Source: an uncultured Bacilli bacterium (GTDB lineage: Bacteria > Bacillota_I > Bacilli_A > RF39 > UBA660). From it: DNA of 32,003 nucleotides. Position numbers and translations under genes: made by a program. Of this stretch, positions 14,481 to 22,578 are shown in pieces (the first letter of the stretch is position 1; the number at the start of each line of letters is the position of its first letter). Below the pieces are notes generated by a model. It was not told where the DNA came from. It saw only the letters and a list, made by a program, of their open reading frames with translations, and did not search any database. The stretch covers positions 1 through 32,003 of the forward strand of contig CAKOKM010000010.1 in NCBI GenBank assembly GCA_934091015.1. Direction: 5' to 3'.

Positions 14481-16166
14481 TTATTCTTTAACTAAGGGAG
14501 TAAACTTTTCTATTGCATTTCTTAATTTTGGATGTCTAATAATGATGTGAATTAAGGGGTTAAAATTTTTAGATATTATGACATAATTATCTTCTAAAAT
14601 AGTGATTGTAATATTGTTGAATGTTTTGTCATCTAGATTGACAAGATAGTAATTTTTATGCTTTTTAGCAAATTCTTTAGTTTCTAATAAATGTTTTTCA
14701 TAATCTGGGTAGTCATATTTAATTTTTTTGTCAATGTCAAGATTTTCAAGGGTTAGATATATTTCTTCTTTTGCAAAATTATCTTCATTAATAGTGTTAA
14801 TGTGGTCTATTAAAGTGTTATCTTTTATGATATTTAGAAATTTATCTAATTCACTGTTTTTATAATTTATAATATTTTCTATTTCATTATTAGATATATT
14901 GTTTTTTTGAAGTATAGATATTAGTAGATCATCAGAAATTGTAAATAAGGGAAGAGATGATAAATATCTTTTACGATTTATTTTAATTTTTTTATCATTT
15001 TCTAAAAATGTTTGGTAATCTTTTTCATTGTTCATAGTGTATATTTCCATTAGAGGTGATGCTTTTTTAATAAGTTTATTAGCTTTTTCTTTGTAGTAGC
15101 TAACTTCATTCTTGTTTGATGTTATATAATATTTGCCAAGATTATGATAGCCGTTAATACATTCACCTGTTAAAGCAATACTTCCTGATACATAGTTTAA
15201 ATGGTTATATATATTGGTTTTTATGTCTTTAAAATAGAAGGGACTTATTTGTCCTGTCATATAAATTGGAATCCAACTTTCTAGTCCTAACATCATTTCA
15301 TTAAAGGGTCTATTTATGTTATGAATTATGTTTAGGTGAAGATTCTTTTTTAAACACATTGCGATTCCAAACATCCATTTTTTTCCAAAGTTAAGATCTT
15401 TGGCCATATCTTCCATAGGCATATCACTACACATAAAAATTGGTTCTTTACTTGATGAAAATACAGTTCCTTTAAAGAAGGTTAATTCACCTTTTTTCAT
15501 TTCTTCAATACCATAATAATTTTTACTTTTTATTTGGTAAAAAGGAATAACTGGCACTTTTAATTTGTCAAATTTAATTGCTTTGATATAATCATTTAAA
15601 TTAAAGTCATCTACTTTTTTTAGAAAATTGTTAATTTCATTATCGACATTTTCGACGTTATTAATTAAATATGATTTAATATGTTCAGGTTTTATTTTAT
15701 TATTATCAATATTTATTAATGAAGATAGATTATCATTATTATATTTTTTATAAATATAATTGGAAAAAGAATTTAAAAATGCTTCTTTGTTATGTGGAAC
15801 TCTATTTCCTTTTCTTATTTTTGATAAATATGATGCATCAAAGTTTAAATTTTTAGATAATTCATTAGCGTTTATTTTTAAATAGTCAATCATTTTATTT
15901 AGATTGGGAACTACTTTTTCAAAGTCAATTTTATGTGTGGGTTCAGTAATTTTTAGTTCATTTGCTATTTCTTCTTTTGAATATTTGCCATTTGACAAAT
16001 TTGTCAATCCGTCAATTAATTTACTTAAATTTGATTTGTTAGGTATTCTATTTCCAGTTCTATATCTGCTTATAATTGTTTCGGATATATTTGATGCTTT
16101 AGATAATTCTTTTGATGTGCATTTAAATTCTTTCATATATTTTTTAAGTATTTCATTAAATTCCAT
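14481..16166 (-). CDS. Large regulator with two N-terminal XRE-type HTH domains
   Basis: 561 residues. Two Cro/cI-like helix-turn-helix domains are visible: TSKELSKASNISETIISRYR followed by TGNRIP (about 17-42), and NANELSKNLNFDASYLSKIR followed by KGNRVP (about 99-124). Both end in the same G-N-R-x-P turn, so they look like an internal duplication. The rest (about 180-561) contains PFYQIKSKNYYGIEEMKKGE, PIFMCSDMPMED, IIHNINRPFNEMMLGLESWI and YMTGQISPFY. The second half is seen in many clostridial regulators but its ligand is unknown to me. It may sense a cytosolic signal. The gene has a near-consensus promoter overlapped by a palindrome, and a second palindrome lies inside its own 5' coding part, suggesting autoregulation. 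The neighbour on the other strand is the zinc-ribbon/PrsW pair. Confidence 0.75.
   Translation of the reverse strand: MEFNEILKKYMKEFKCTSKELSKASNISETIISRYRTGNRIPNKSNLSKLIDGLTNLSNGKYSKEEIANELKITEPTHKIDFEKVVPNLNKMIDYLKINANELSKNLNFDASYLSKIRKGNRVPHNKEAFLNSFSNYIYKKYNNDNLSSLINIDNNKIKPEHIKSYLINNVENVDNEINNFLKKVDDFNLNDYIKAIKFDKLKVPVIPFYQIKSKNYYGIEEMKKGELTFFKGTVFSSSKEPIFMCSDMPMEDMAKDLNFGKKWMFGIAMCLKKNLHLNIIHNINRPFNEMMLGLESWIPIYMTGQISPFYFKDIKTNIYNHLNYVSGSIALTGECINGYHNLGKYYITSNKNEVSYYKEKANKLIKKASPLMEIYTMNNEKDYQTFLENDKKIKINRKRYLSSLPLFTISDDLLISILQKNNISNNEIENIINYKNSELDKFLNIIKDNTLIDHINTINEDNFAKEEIYLTLENLDIDKKIKYDYPDYEKHLLETKEFAKKHKNYYLVNLDDKTFNNITITILEDNYVIISKNFNPLIHIIIRHPKLRNAIEKFTPLVKE
15992..16007. promoter_or_regulatory. 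Perfect 16-bp palindrome inside the regulator gene
   Basis: TTGACAAATTTGTCAA is fully self-complementary and lies at about codons 53-58 of the minus-strand regulator. It matches the operator-like palindrome upstream of the same gene (TGACA-AAT-TGTCA at 16199). The centres are about 205 bp apart, near 19.5 helical turns. This is a candidate second binding site for looping or roadblock autorepression. Confidence 0.5.
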
Positions 16167-16183
16167 AGTTGATCACCAATTTC

Positions 16184-16212
16184 ATTATATATTTTTATTG
16201 ACAAATTGTCAT
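16184..16212 (-). promoter_or_regulatory. Promoter of the double-HTH regulator
   Basis: On the minus strand ATGACA (16212-16207) and TATAAT (16189-16184) are separated by 17 bases, about 18 bases before ATG 16166, with GGTGAT as ribosome site. The -35 and spacer are covered by the inverted repeat at 16199-16211. Confidence 0.55.
16199..16211. promoter_or_regulatory. Operator-like palindrome between divergent genes
   Basis: TGACA (16199-16203), AAT, TGTCA (16207-16211) form a perfect inverted repeat. It overlaps the -35 region of the minus-strand regulator promoter and sits about 40 bases upstream of a + strand TATAAT (16251-16256) that probably serves the zinc-ribbon gene. A regulator bound here could control both directions. 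Confidence 0.5.
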
Positions 16213-16293
16213 TGACTTTTTTGTAAATTTTCTTTTATTTAAGGATTTAATATAATATGATTTATTTATAGTGAAGGAAAGGTGTGTTTTTTA

Positions 16294-17001
16294 ATGGCTT
16301 TAATAAATTGTCCTGAATGCAAAAATAAAATTAGTGATAAAGCTGATAGTTGTCCTAAGTGTGGATATGAACTTAATAAGAAGGTTAATAGTAATTTAAG
16401 TAGTAATAAAAATAATTCTAATTATGTAATGATCGTTGTTGTGATTGCATTAGTAATTGGTGCTATATATTTACTTGATAGTACTAATAAGAATAAAGGT
16501 AATACGACTAATACGACAAGTCCTACGACTACAAGTGCTGTTAATCTAAATGGCTATAGTGTTTATAGTGATAAATATTTAGGTGTTTCTTATCAGTTAC
16601 CAAATAATTATAAAGTTTATTATGGAAATGATAATTTAGTTTATTTGGGAGCTAATGTTGATAATCAAGGAGCTTTTATACCTTATATTGTTATTGGTAG
16701 ATATGACAATTATAATGATGGTGCTAAATTTTTAAATGAATTTACAGAATATATTCGTAGGGAATATCCAGATATGGTTATCACAATTGATTTGCTTAGT
16801 GGAACTATTAATGGTAAAACAACTTATGGGATTCAGTATAAATATACTGTTAATGGTCGTATTGTTATTGATAATAGATATGCAATTGTTATTAATAATA
16901 AAGTTTATATGATTGGATCTAAGGAAGAAAATGTTAATTCGGCTGAAATAAATAAGGTTGTTGAAAATGTTATTGCAACATTTACAGAGGGAGGTAAGTA
17001 G
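16294..17001 (+). CDS. Zinc-ribbon, single-helix membrane protein
   Basis: About 235 residues from ATG 16294, chosen because MALINCPECKNK aligns with the start of the next gene (MALIKCSECGKE). Domains in order: a four-cysteine zinc ribbon (CPEC...CPKC, about 6-22), one membrane helix (about 43-62, VMIVVVIALVIGAIYLL), a Thr/Asn-rich linker, and an extracytoplasmic alpha-beta domain (from about YSVYSDKYLGVSYQLPNNYK). That domain resembles the DUF1795/PsbP-like sandwiches common on lipoproteins; this is a structural guess. AAGGAAAGGTG lies upstream. The stop is 2 bases before the next start, so the two genes form an operon. Confidence 0.7.
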   Translation: MALINCPECKNKISDKADSCPKCGYELNKKVNSNLSSNKNNSNYVMIVVVIALVIGAIYLLDSTNKNKGNTTNTTSPTTTSAVNLNGYSVYSDKYLGVSYQLPNNYKVYYGNDNLVYLGANVDNQGAFIPYIVIGRYDNYNDGAKFLNEFTEYIRREYPDMVITIDLLSGTINGKTTYGIQYKYTVNGRIVIDNRYAIVINNKVYMIGSKEENVNSAEINKVVENVIATFTEGGK

Positions 17002-17003
17002 TT

Positions 17004-18173
17004 ATGGCTTTAATAAAATGTAGTGAATGTGGAAAAGAAATATCATCTAATGCGAAGAAATGTCCTCATTGTGGAATAAATGTTAATTTAGTAAAATGTC
17101 CAGAGTGTGGTGCTAAATTAAATGGTGATGAAAGTACTTGTCCGGAATGTGGTTTTCCTGTTAATAAGAAAAATGCAACTGGAGTTATATTTGAAAATTT
17201 AGATAAAATAACTGGTGCTAAATCTAAGAGTTATGTTACTTTTAAAGATTTATTTAAAAATACTTTTAAGAAACATAGTGAAGAGGAATTAGATGAATTA
17301 TTTACATGTGGATCAGATAAAACAACGCCTGATATTAAAGATATTGATGTAAAAAATGCGAGTGCATGGGTTTATTTTAAAATATTTGTGTTCTTTATTC
17401 TTGCTTATATACCAACAAGAATTGGTTATTTAGTTTATGGTAATTTAAATTGTTTACCAGGAATGGTTGTACTTGGAGCATTTGCTGTTCCAGTAACAAT
17501 TTTAATTTTCTTTTTTGAAATTAATTTATTTAGAAATATTCCTTTTTATAAAGTTATTAAATACTTTATTTTAGGTGGTGCATTAAGTTTAATAATTGCA
17601 TTGTTGTTCTTTTCTTTAGATATTAATACAGATATTTCAACATATACTGGTGCGCTTATGGTTGGCTTAATTGAAGAGATACCTAAAGCAACAGTTGTAG
17701 CTCTTTTCTTAGCAAAAAGAAAAAAGAGTAGTTATATTCTTGATGGATTGTTAGTTGGTGCAGCAGTAGGTGCTGGATTTGCGGCATTTGAAACAGCAGG
17801 TTATATTTTAAGACATGGTTTAGTTAATGGTGTTGATAATATTTATGGTGCATCTGCAATGCTTAATATTATAAAATTAAGAGGTTTTTTAGCACCAGGA
17901 GGACATGTTGCTTGGGCGGCTATTGAAGGGGCAGCACTAATGTATGTTAAAGGTTTTGAACCACTTAATAAAAAGCATTATAATGATAAAAGATTTTTAC
18001 TTATGTGTTTAATTCCAATATTGCTTCATGGAATTTGGGATATGCCAATTCCATCTCCTTACTATATTGTTCAAATTGTTTTAACTGTTTTAGCTTGGAT
18101 AGTAATAATTTACTTCATAAACTTAGGTTTAAAACAAATTGATGAAGCAAAAGAAGCAGGAATTAAAAGATAA
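17004..18173 (+). CDS. PrsW-family intramembrane protease with two zinc ribbons
   Basis: 389 residues. Two N-terminal four-Cys zinc ribbons (Cys6/9/20/23 and Cys32/35/46/49) are followed by a cytoplasmic linker and about eight membrane helices from residue 120 on. The glutamic-protease PrsW motifs are intact: LIEEIPKA with Glu224, Glu225 and Lys228; AAFETAGY with Glu263; PGGHVAWAA with His301; and LHGIWD with His342 and Asp346. In Bacillus subtilis, PrsW cuts an anti-sigma factor at site 1. Here the nearest membrane candidate is the adjacent zinc-ribbon protein, and an ECF sigma/anti-sigma pair lies 12 kb away; both are only possibilities. It is paired with the preceding gene and is followed by a strong terminator. 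Confidence 0.9.
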   Translation: MALIKCSECGKEISSNAKKCPHCGINVNLVKCPECGAKLNGDESTCPECGFPVNKKNATGVIFENLDKITGAKSKSYVTFKDLFKNTFKKHSEEELDELFTCGSDKTTPDIKDIDVKNASAWVYFKIFVFFILAYIPTRIGYLVYGNLNCLPGMVVLGAFAVPVTILIFFFEINLFRNIPFYKVIKYFILGGALSLIIALLFFSLDINTDISTYTGALMVGLIEEIPKATVVALFLAKRKKSSYILDGLLVGAAVGAGFAAFETAGYILRHGLVNGVDNIYGASAMLNIIKLRGFLAPGGHVAWAAIEGAALMYVKGFEPLNKKHYNDKRFLLMCLIPILLHGIWDMPIPSPYYIVQIVLTVLAWIVIIYFINLGLKQIDEAKEAGIKR

Positions 18174-18180
18174 ATAAATG

Positions 18181-18209
18181 GACTGTTAAATATTTAATGG
18201 TCTTTTTTT
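18181..18209 (+). terminator. Terminator after the prsW-like gene
   Basis: GACTGTTAA (18181-18189) pairs with TTAATGGTC (18194-18202), with two wobbles, followed by seven T. Confidence 0.82.
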
Positions 18210-18306
18210 GTGTTTATCTTGTTTAAATTATTTTCTTTCTAAATTGGGTAAAGTAGAATCTATTAAAATTAATTAAAATATATTATAATTTTGGTAGGTG
18301 ATTTTA

Positions 18307-19167
18307 ATGATTTACTTAAAGAGTTTTAAGTTATTGGATGGTGATAGAGAATCAGCAATTCCGACTTTTATAGAAAGAAGAAATATATTTAATAATTATT
18401 ATCCTTTACATTTATTTTCGTCTAAACAATTTGAAGATATAGAATTTGATAACATAACAATTTTTTATGGTGGAAATGGATCTGGTAAATCAACATTAAT
18501 TAATATGATATCACAAAAACTTAATGCAAAAACTTTAAATGAAATAAATAAAGGTTCTTATTTTGATGAGTATGTTAAACTTTGTAAGTATGAAATGACT
18601 TATGATGAGCCTTTAGAAATTAAACTTGTAACTAGTGATGATGTATTTGATTATTTATTAGATATTAGATCAATTAACTCAAATGTAAATCGTAAAAAAG
18701 AAGCATTATCTAAGGAATATTTAGATTATAAATTTAATAGTGATGCTTCAATTAATGATTATAAAGAAATTAGAAATATATATGACGCTAAGAAAAAAAC
18801 GATGTCTAAATTTGTTAGAGAAAGACTTGCAAATAATAATATTATTGAAAACTCAAATGGAGAATCAGCTCTTATGTTTTGGGAAAAGGAAATTGATGAA
18901 GATAGTATTTATATTTTAGATGAACCGGAAAATAGTTTATCAGCTGAAAATCAGTTAAAGTTAAAAAAGTTCATCGAAGATTCAGTTAGATTTTATAATT
19001 GTCAATTTATTATTTCAACGCATTCACCATTTTTATTAAACTTATATGATGCGAAGATATATAATTTAGATGATATACCAGTTAGAACAAGAAAATGGAC
19101 AGAATTACCAAATGTATTAGTTTATTATAATTTTTTTAAGGAACATGAAGATGAATTTAAAGAATAG
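18307..19167 (+). CDS. Small AAA/ABC-type predicted ATPase (COG3910-like)
   Basis: About 286 residues from ATG 18307 (GGTAGGTG lies 7 bases upstream; an in-frame GTG at 18298 overlaps that site). It is a soluble ABC/SMC-like ATPase: Walker A GGNGSGKST (about 55-63), a short helical insertion, a signature-like NSNGESALMFWE (about 183-194), Walker B IYILDEPENSLSAENQL and the switch ISTHSPFLLNL. It is typical of the stand-alone predicted ATPase family that is very common in Bacillota; no nuclease or permease part is fused. The function of the family is unknown. A TATAAT at 18284-18289 suggests its own promoter. The transglutaminase-like gene follows 11 bases later. Confidence 0.85.
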   Translation: MIYLKSFKLLDGDRESAIPTFIERRNIFNNYYPLHLFSSKQFEDIEFDNITIFYGGNGSGKSTLINMISQKLNAKTLNEINKGSYFDEYVKLCKYEMTYDEPLEIKLVTSDDVFDYLLDIRSINSNVNRKKEALSKEYLDYKFNSDASINDYKEIRNIYDAKKKTMSKFVRERLANNNIIENSNGESALMFWEKEIDEDSIYILDEPENSLSAENQLKLKKFIEDSVRFYNCQFIISTHSPFLLNLYDAKIYNLDDIPVRTRKWTELPNVLVYYNFFKEHEDEFKE

Positions 19168-19178
19168 AAGGTGAATAT

Positions 19179-20894
19179 GTGGAAAAATTAACGATTGAAA
19201 AACAATTAAAAAAATATCCTTATTTACAAAGAATGGCAGATTGTACATTGTTTACTACTAAAGATGAGATAGATTTTATTAAAAATAGTAAAACTATAAT
19301 GGTTGGAGATATTGAAGTTTACACAGAATTTTTAAAAAGAATATTAGATGATGATAATTATTTTGAATATGCAAGTCGTTATTTTTATGATGCAACAGAT
19401 AAATTTATAGTTGCGGCTATTATAAATGGTGATATGGGTGTAAATGTTAGATATGATAAAACAACTATTATTAATGGTATAAAAGAATTAGTAAATTTAA
19501 ATCAAATTATTTTAAATGACGAAGAAAAAGATAGATTTGAAAAATTAAAAGGTTATATTTCTTATGATAAGTTTTTAGAAAAATATAAAAATTATGTTTA
19601 TAAAGTTTTGATAGATGGTGTTAATTATTCAATTCCGTTTGAAAATATGATGAATTTAATGAGATTAAGTGATGATAAATTTAATGAAATATGCAAAGAT
19701 GATGGCACAAAAGATATTAATGGAATACTTAAAGAACATTTGATTTATGCTACATGTAAATTTATAAGAGAAAATAATATTATTGATAATTATGAATTAC
19801 CAGATAATTTTGTTAAAAGACATGCAAGTATTTATTCAATGCAAGTCATTGATTTAGAAGCAATAAATAAATTTGTTTATACAACGGATGTTAAATATAA
19901 AGAAATTAAAATTAATAGTGATTTGGAAAAAACAATTATGGAAGGTTTTCCTTATGATGCAAGTGAGCTAGAAATGGCAATTTATATTTATATTAAAATG
20001 TGTAAAGTGCTAACTTATGATGAAGAGTATTATGCTGTTAATCAAATGGGTGTTGCAATAGAAAAACATAGAAGTACAAGTCATATTGCTTCAATAACTC
20101 CGCAAAATAACCAGGTTGTTTGCTTTGAGTTTAATATTATTTATGCTAAATTTTTAAATATGTTAGGAATTAATTTTGCAAGTAATTATAAATATTCTGT
20201 AGGAGAAGCATATGGTGATGGACATGCTAATTTAGACTTTAGATGTGGAAAATTTATGGTAAATGCTGACTCGGTTACGTCAATACTTCAAGGAGATATT
20301 GCAAATGCTAAAATAAATCAACCTTTAGTAGGAATTAATTGTTTAAATAAAAATTTAAAAACTATGGCTGAATTTGTAAATGCATATCAAAAAATGTATA
20401 TGTTAGTTGCAAGTCAGGAAAAAGATAAGGATAGCGATGATATTCTACATAAAGAAACTTTTGAAGAATTATTAGAAAAATATACAAATAAAACAGATAA
20501 CTTAAAAATTATTTCATTGGAAGAAAGATTAACTATATTAGTTGATAAAGTTAATAAAAAAGGTATGGAAGGAATAGATTCTTTATCATATGTCTTACAA
20601 CTAAAAAAGATACTTTTTAATGAGGAAGAAAGAAAAAATAATGTTAAGATAATAATAATTAGAAATAATAAACCTTTTGATCAAGATAAAGTAGCGATGC
20701 CTAGTGTCATTATTTCAATAAATAAGGAAGGATTTAAAAATAATCCTGATAAAACAGTTTACTTTTACTATAATCCGAATAAGGAATTAGTTGTGGTAAC
20801 TAGTGAAGAATTACAATCTAAGTTTGATGAAGGAACATTTGAATATGTTGCTAATGATGATCCAAGAATACCGGGAATTAAAGGGAGAAGCTAG
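19179..20894 (+). CDS. Transglutaminase-fold protein of unknown function
   Basis: 571 residues, soluble, no signal peptide. A transglutaminase-like core sits at about 262-370. Cys315 is in NQVVCFEFNIIYAKFLNMLG (the usual CxxFA helix), followed by His349 in GDGHANLDFRCGK and Asp364 in FMVNADSV; spacing and order fit a Cys-His-Asp triad. The N-terminal 260 residues are helical and contain no known motif. The C-terminus (about 420-571) has a mixed helix-strand part. It may be a cysteine protease, a cross-linking enzyme or an amidase of cytosolic substrates. The start is GTG 19179 with GAAGGTG 5 bases upstream; the nearby ATG is out of frame. It sits between the ATPase and a tiny helical protein with 11- and 2-base gaps, a tight operon. 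Confidence 0.65.
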   Translation: MEKLTIEKQLKKYPYLQRMADCTLFTTKDEIDFIKNSKTIMVGDIEVYTEFLKRILDDDNYFEYASRYFYDATDKFIVAAIINGDMGVNVRYDKTTIINGIKELVNLNQIILNDEEKDRFEKLKGYISYDKFLEKYKNYVYKVLIDGVNYSIPFENMMNLMRLSDDKFNEICKDDGTKDINGILKEHLIYATCKFIRENNIIDNYELPDNFVKRHASIYSMQVIDLEAINKFVYTTDVKYKEIKINSDLEKTIMEGFPYDASELEMAIYIYIKMCKVLTYDEEYYAVNQMGVAIEKHRSTSHIASITPQNNQVVCFEFNIIYAKFLNMLGINFASNYKYSVGEAYGDGHANLDFRCGKFMVNADSVTSILQGDIANAKINQPLVGINCLNKNLKTMAEFVNAYQKMYMLVASQEKDKDSDDILHKETFEELLEKYTNKTDNLKIISLEERLTILVDKVNKKGMEGIDSLSYVLQLKKILFNEEERKNNVKIIIIRNNKPFDQDKVAMPSVIISINKEGFKNNPDKTVYFYYNPNKELVVVTSEELQSKFDEGTFEYVANDDPRIPGIKGRS

Positions 20895-20896
20895 AA

Positions 20897-21106
20897 ATGA
20901 TTGATGTATTAAAGTTAAGAGTTAATAAATTAATAGAAGAAAATAAAGATAATAAAGAGAAACTTGAAAAGTATAAACTTATTAAGGAAATATTAAATAA
21001 AGATGATTGTTTTCTAAATATGAGTATAGAGTATGCATATGCAATATTAAGAGATTTAGGAGTAGCTGAAGAAAAACTTAAAAGTATTTATTTAGAGTTA
21101 ATTTAA
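20897..21106 (+). CDS. Small helical protein, last gene of the ATPase/transglutaminase-like operon
   Basis: 69 residues, Lys/Glu-rich, predicted all helix: a charged coiled-coil-like part (MIDVLKLRVNKLIEENKDNK) and a second helical half with CFLNMSIEYAYAILRDLGV. No family is recognised. ATG 20897 comes 2 bases after the preceding stop, with GGGAGAAG as ribosome site, so the two are translationally coupled. Size, coupling and charge would suit a partner or inhibitor of the transglutaminase-like protein (inference only). Confidence 0.6.
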   Translation: MIDVLKLRVNKLIEENKDNKEKLEKYKLIKEILNKDDCFLNMSIEYAYAILRDLGVAEEKLKSIYLELI

Positions 21107-21108
21107 TT

Positions 21109-21133
21109 AACTTTATTAGGCTTTAAGTTTTTT
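21109..21133 (+). terminator. Weak terminator after the small helical protein gene
   Basis: AACTT (21109-21113) and AAGTT (21125-21129) form a 5-bp stem followed by a T run (21128-21133). The stem is short. Confidence 0.4.
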
Positions 21134-21134
21134 C

Positions 21135-21163
21135 TTTACAAAATATAGCATTTGTTATAAAAT
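21135..21163 (+). promoter_or_regulatory. Promoter of the TetR/ABC operon
   Basis: TTTACA (21135-21140), 17 bases, TAAAAT (21158-21163). The end of a TGTTATA half-site (21153-21159) overlaps the -10, and the full operator follows just downstream of the expected start point. Confidence 0.6.
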
Positions 21164-21175
21164 AAAATATAGATA

Positions 21176-21191
21176 TATAACACATGTTATA
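21176..21191. promoter_or_regulatory. Operator of the TetR-family regulator
   Basis: Perfect inverted repeat TATAACA (21176-21182), CA, TGTTATA (21185-21191), directly before the Shine-Dalgarno of the tetR-like gene. A further TGTTATA half-site at 21153-21159 overlaps the -10. This is typical placement for TetR autorepression. Confidence 0.65.
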
Positions 21192-21205
21192 AATCAGGAG
21201 GTTAT

Positions 21206-21814
21206 ATGCCAGCGATTAGAAAAATAAATAAAGAAGATATAATTAAGGTTTGTTTAGAAATAGTAAGAAAAGATGGAATAAATGGAGTCAATGCGAGAAG
21301 AGTTGCTAAAGAACTTAATTGTTCAACTCAACCGATATTTTATTTATATAAAAATATGAATGAAATAAAAAATGACTTATATAAAGAAATTTCTAATGTT
21401 TATTTTAATTATATTTTAAATGATAGTAATACATATAAAGATACTGGAATTAAATATATTAAATTTGCTAAGGACGAACCTAATTTTTTTAAGATATTGT
21501 TTAATGGAAATAATGATGGTTTAGGTTTTGTTGATTATAATAAATCGATTGATAAGGTTTATGAAATTATTTCTATGCAGACGGGATTAAGTATTGAAAA
21601 TGCAAAGAAGTTTAATTTTAGAATGTGGTTTTATGTTAATGGAATTGCTAATTTAGTTGCTAATAAAACTTGTGATTTTAGTGATGAAGAATTAGGCAAG
21701 TTATTAAGAGAACAATATGTTTCAATGATACTTTATGAATATAATAAAGGAAATATTAAGAAGAAAATTGTGGATAAAGTAATTAAAGATGGGTTAAAAA
21801 GAAAGGATAAATAA
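21206..21814 (+). CDS. TetR/AcrR family transcriptional regulator
   Basis: 202-residue repressor. The N-terminal HTH is about residues 8-55, with GINGVNARRVAKELNCSTQP as helix-turn-helix and IFYLYKNMNEIKNDLYKEI as the following helices. The C-terminal ligand domain is helical and resembles WHG-type TetR C-terminal domains (KYIKFAKDEPNFFKILF, FRMWFYVNGIANLVAN). ATG 21206 follows AGGAGG by 6 bases. It is the first gene of an operon with an ABC-2 exporter; its ligand is presumably a substrate of the exporter. Repeats matching an operator lie at its promoter. Confidence 0.9.
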   Translation: MPAIRKINKEDIIKVCLEIVRKDGINGVNARRVAKELNCSTQPIFYLYKNMNEIKNDLYKEISNVYFNYILNDSNTYKDTGIKYIKFAKDEPNFFKILFNGNNDGLGFVDYNKSIDKVYEIISMQTGLSIENAKKFNFRMWFYVNGIANLVANKTCDFSDEELGKLLREQYVSMILYEYNKGNIKKKIVDKVIKDGLKRKDK

Positions 21815-21816
21815 AT

Positions 21817-22578
21817 ATGGAAAAAGTTATTGAAGTTAAAAATTTAGTTAAAGAATATAAAGGAAAGAGAGCGGTAGATGATTTGTCTTTTGATGTTTAC
21901 GAAGGAGAAATTTTGGGATTGCTTGGACCTAATGGTAGTGGAAAGAGTACTACTATTAATTCAATTTTATCTTTATTAAAGTATCAAAAGGGAAGTATTA
22001 AAATATTTGGAAAAGAAATGAAACCTGATTCTTATGATATTAAATCTAAAATTGGAGTTATTTTTCAAGATGTAGCGGTGTTTGATGAACTAAATGTTTA
22101 TGATAATATTGATTATTTTTGTGGATTGTATATTAATGATAAGAATAAAAGAAGAGAATATGTTGAAGATGCTATTAAATTGGTTGGTCTTGGAGAATTT
22201 AAGAAATATTTGCCTAAACAATTATCAGGTGGTTTGCTTAGAAGGTTAAATATTGCTTGTGGGATTGCTCATAAACCAAGTTTAATATTCTTTGATGAAC
22301 CGACTGCTATGGTTGATCCACAAAGTAGAAATAATATATTAGATGGTATTAAAAAATTAAGAGATAATGGGGCTACAATAGTTTATACAACCCATTATAT
22401 GGAAGAAGTTGAAATACTTTGTGATAGGATAATTATTATTGATAATGGAAAAATTATTGCTGAAGGAACTAGTGATGAGTTGAAGAAGAAGGCAGATATT
22501 AAAGAAACTATTAAGCATGAAGGACCTACTTTAAATGATGTGTTCTTAAAACTTACAGGAAAGGATTTAAGAGATTAA
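21817..22578 (+). CDS. ABC-2 exporter ATP-binding protein
   Basis: 253 residues, cytosolic ATPase subunit. Walker A GPNGSGKST (37-45), Q-loop (IGVIFQDVAVFDEL), signature LSGGLLRRLNIA, Walker B LIFFDEPTAMVDPQ and H-loop TTHYMEEVE are all present. The C-terminal GPTLNDVFLKLTGKDLRD is the form seen in drug, antibiotic and Nod-factor type exporters. It starts 2 bases after tetR and its stop overlaps the next start by one base (TAATG). It should drive the two permeases that follow. Confidence 0.93.
   Translation: MEKVIEVKNLVKEYKGKRAVDDLSFDVYEGEILGLLGPNGSGKSTTINSILSLLKYQKGSIKIFGKEMKPDSYDIKSKIGVIFQDVAVFDELNVYDNIDYFCGLYINDKNKRREYVEDAIKLVGLGEFKKYLPKQLSGGLLRRLNIACGIAHKPSLIFFDEPTAMVDPQSRNNILDGIKKLRDNGATIVYTTHYMEEVEILCDRIIIIDNGKIIAEGTSDELKKKADIKETIKHEGPTLNDVFLKLTGKDLRD

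Noticed and set aside
15904..16215. Plus-strand frame of 103 codons
   Set aside because: It lies opposite the HTH part of the minus-strand regulator, which has clear homology.
18307..21106. A named anti-phage system such as Septu or an OLD nuclease
   Set aside because: There is no HNH or Toprim domain, and the ATPase resembles a widespread stand-alone family, so only a neutral description is justified.
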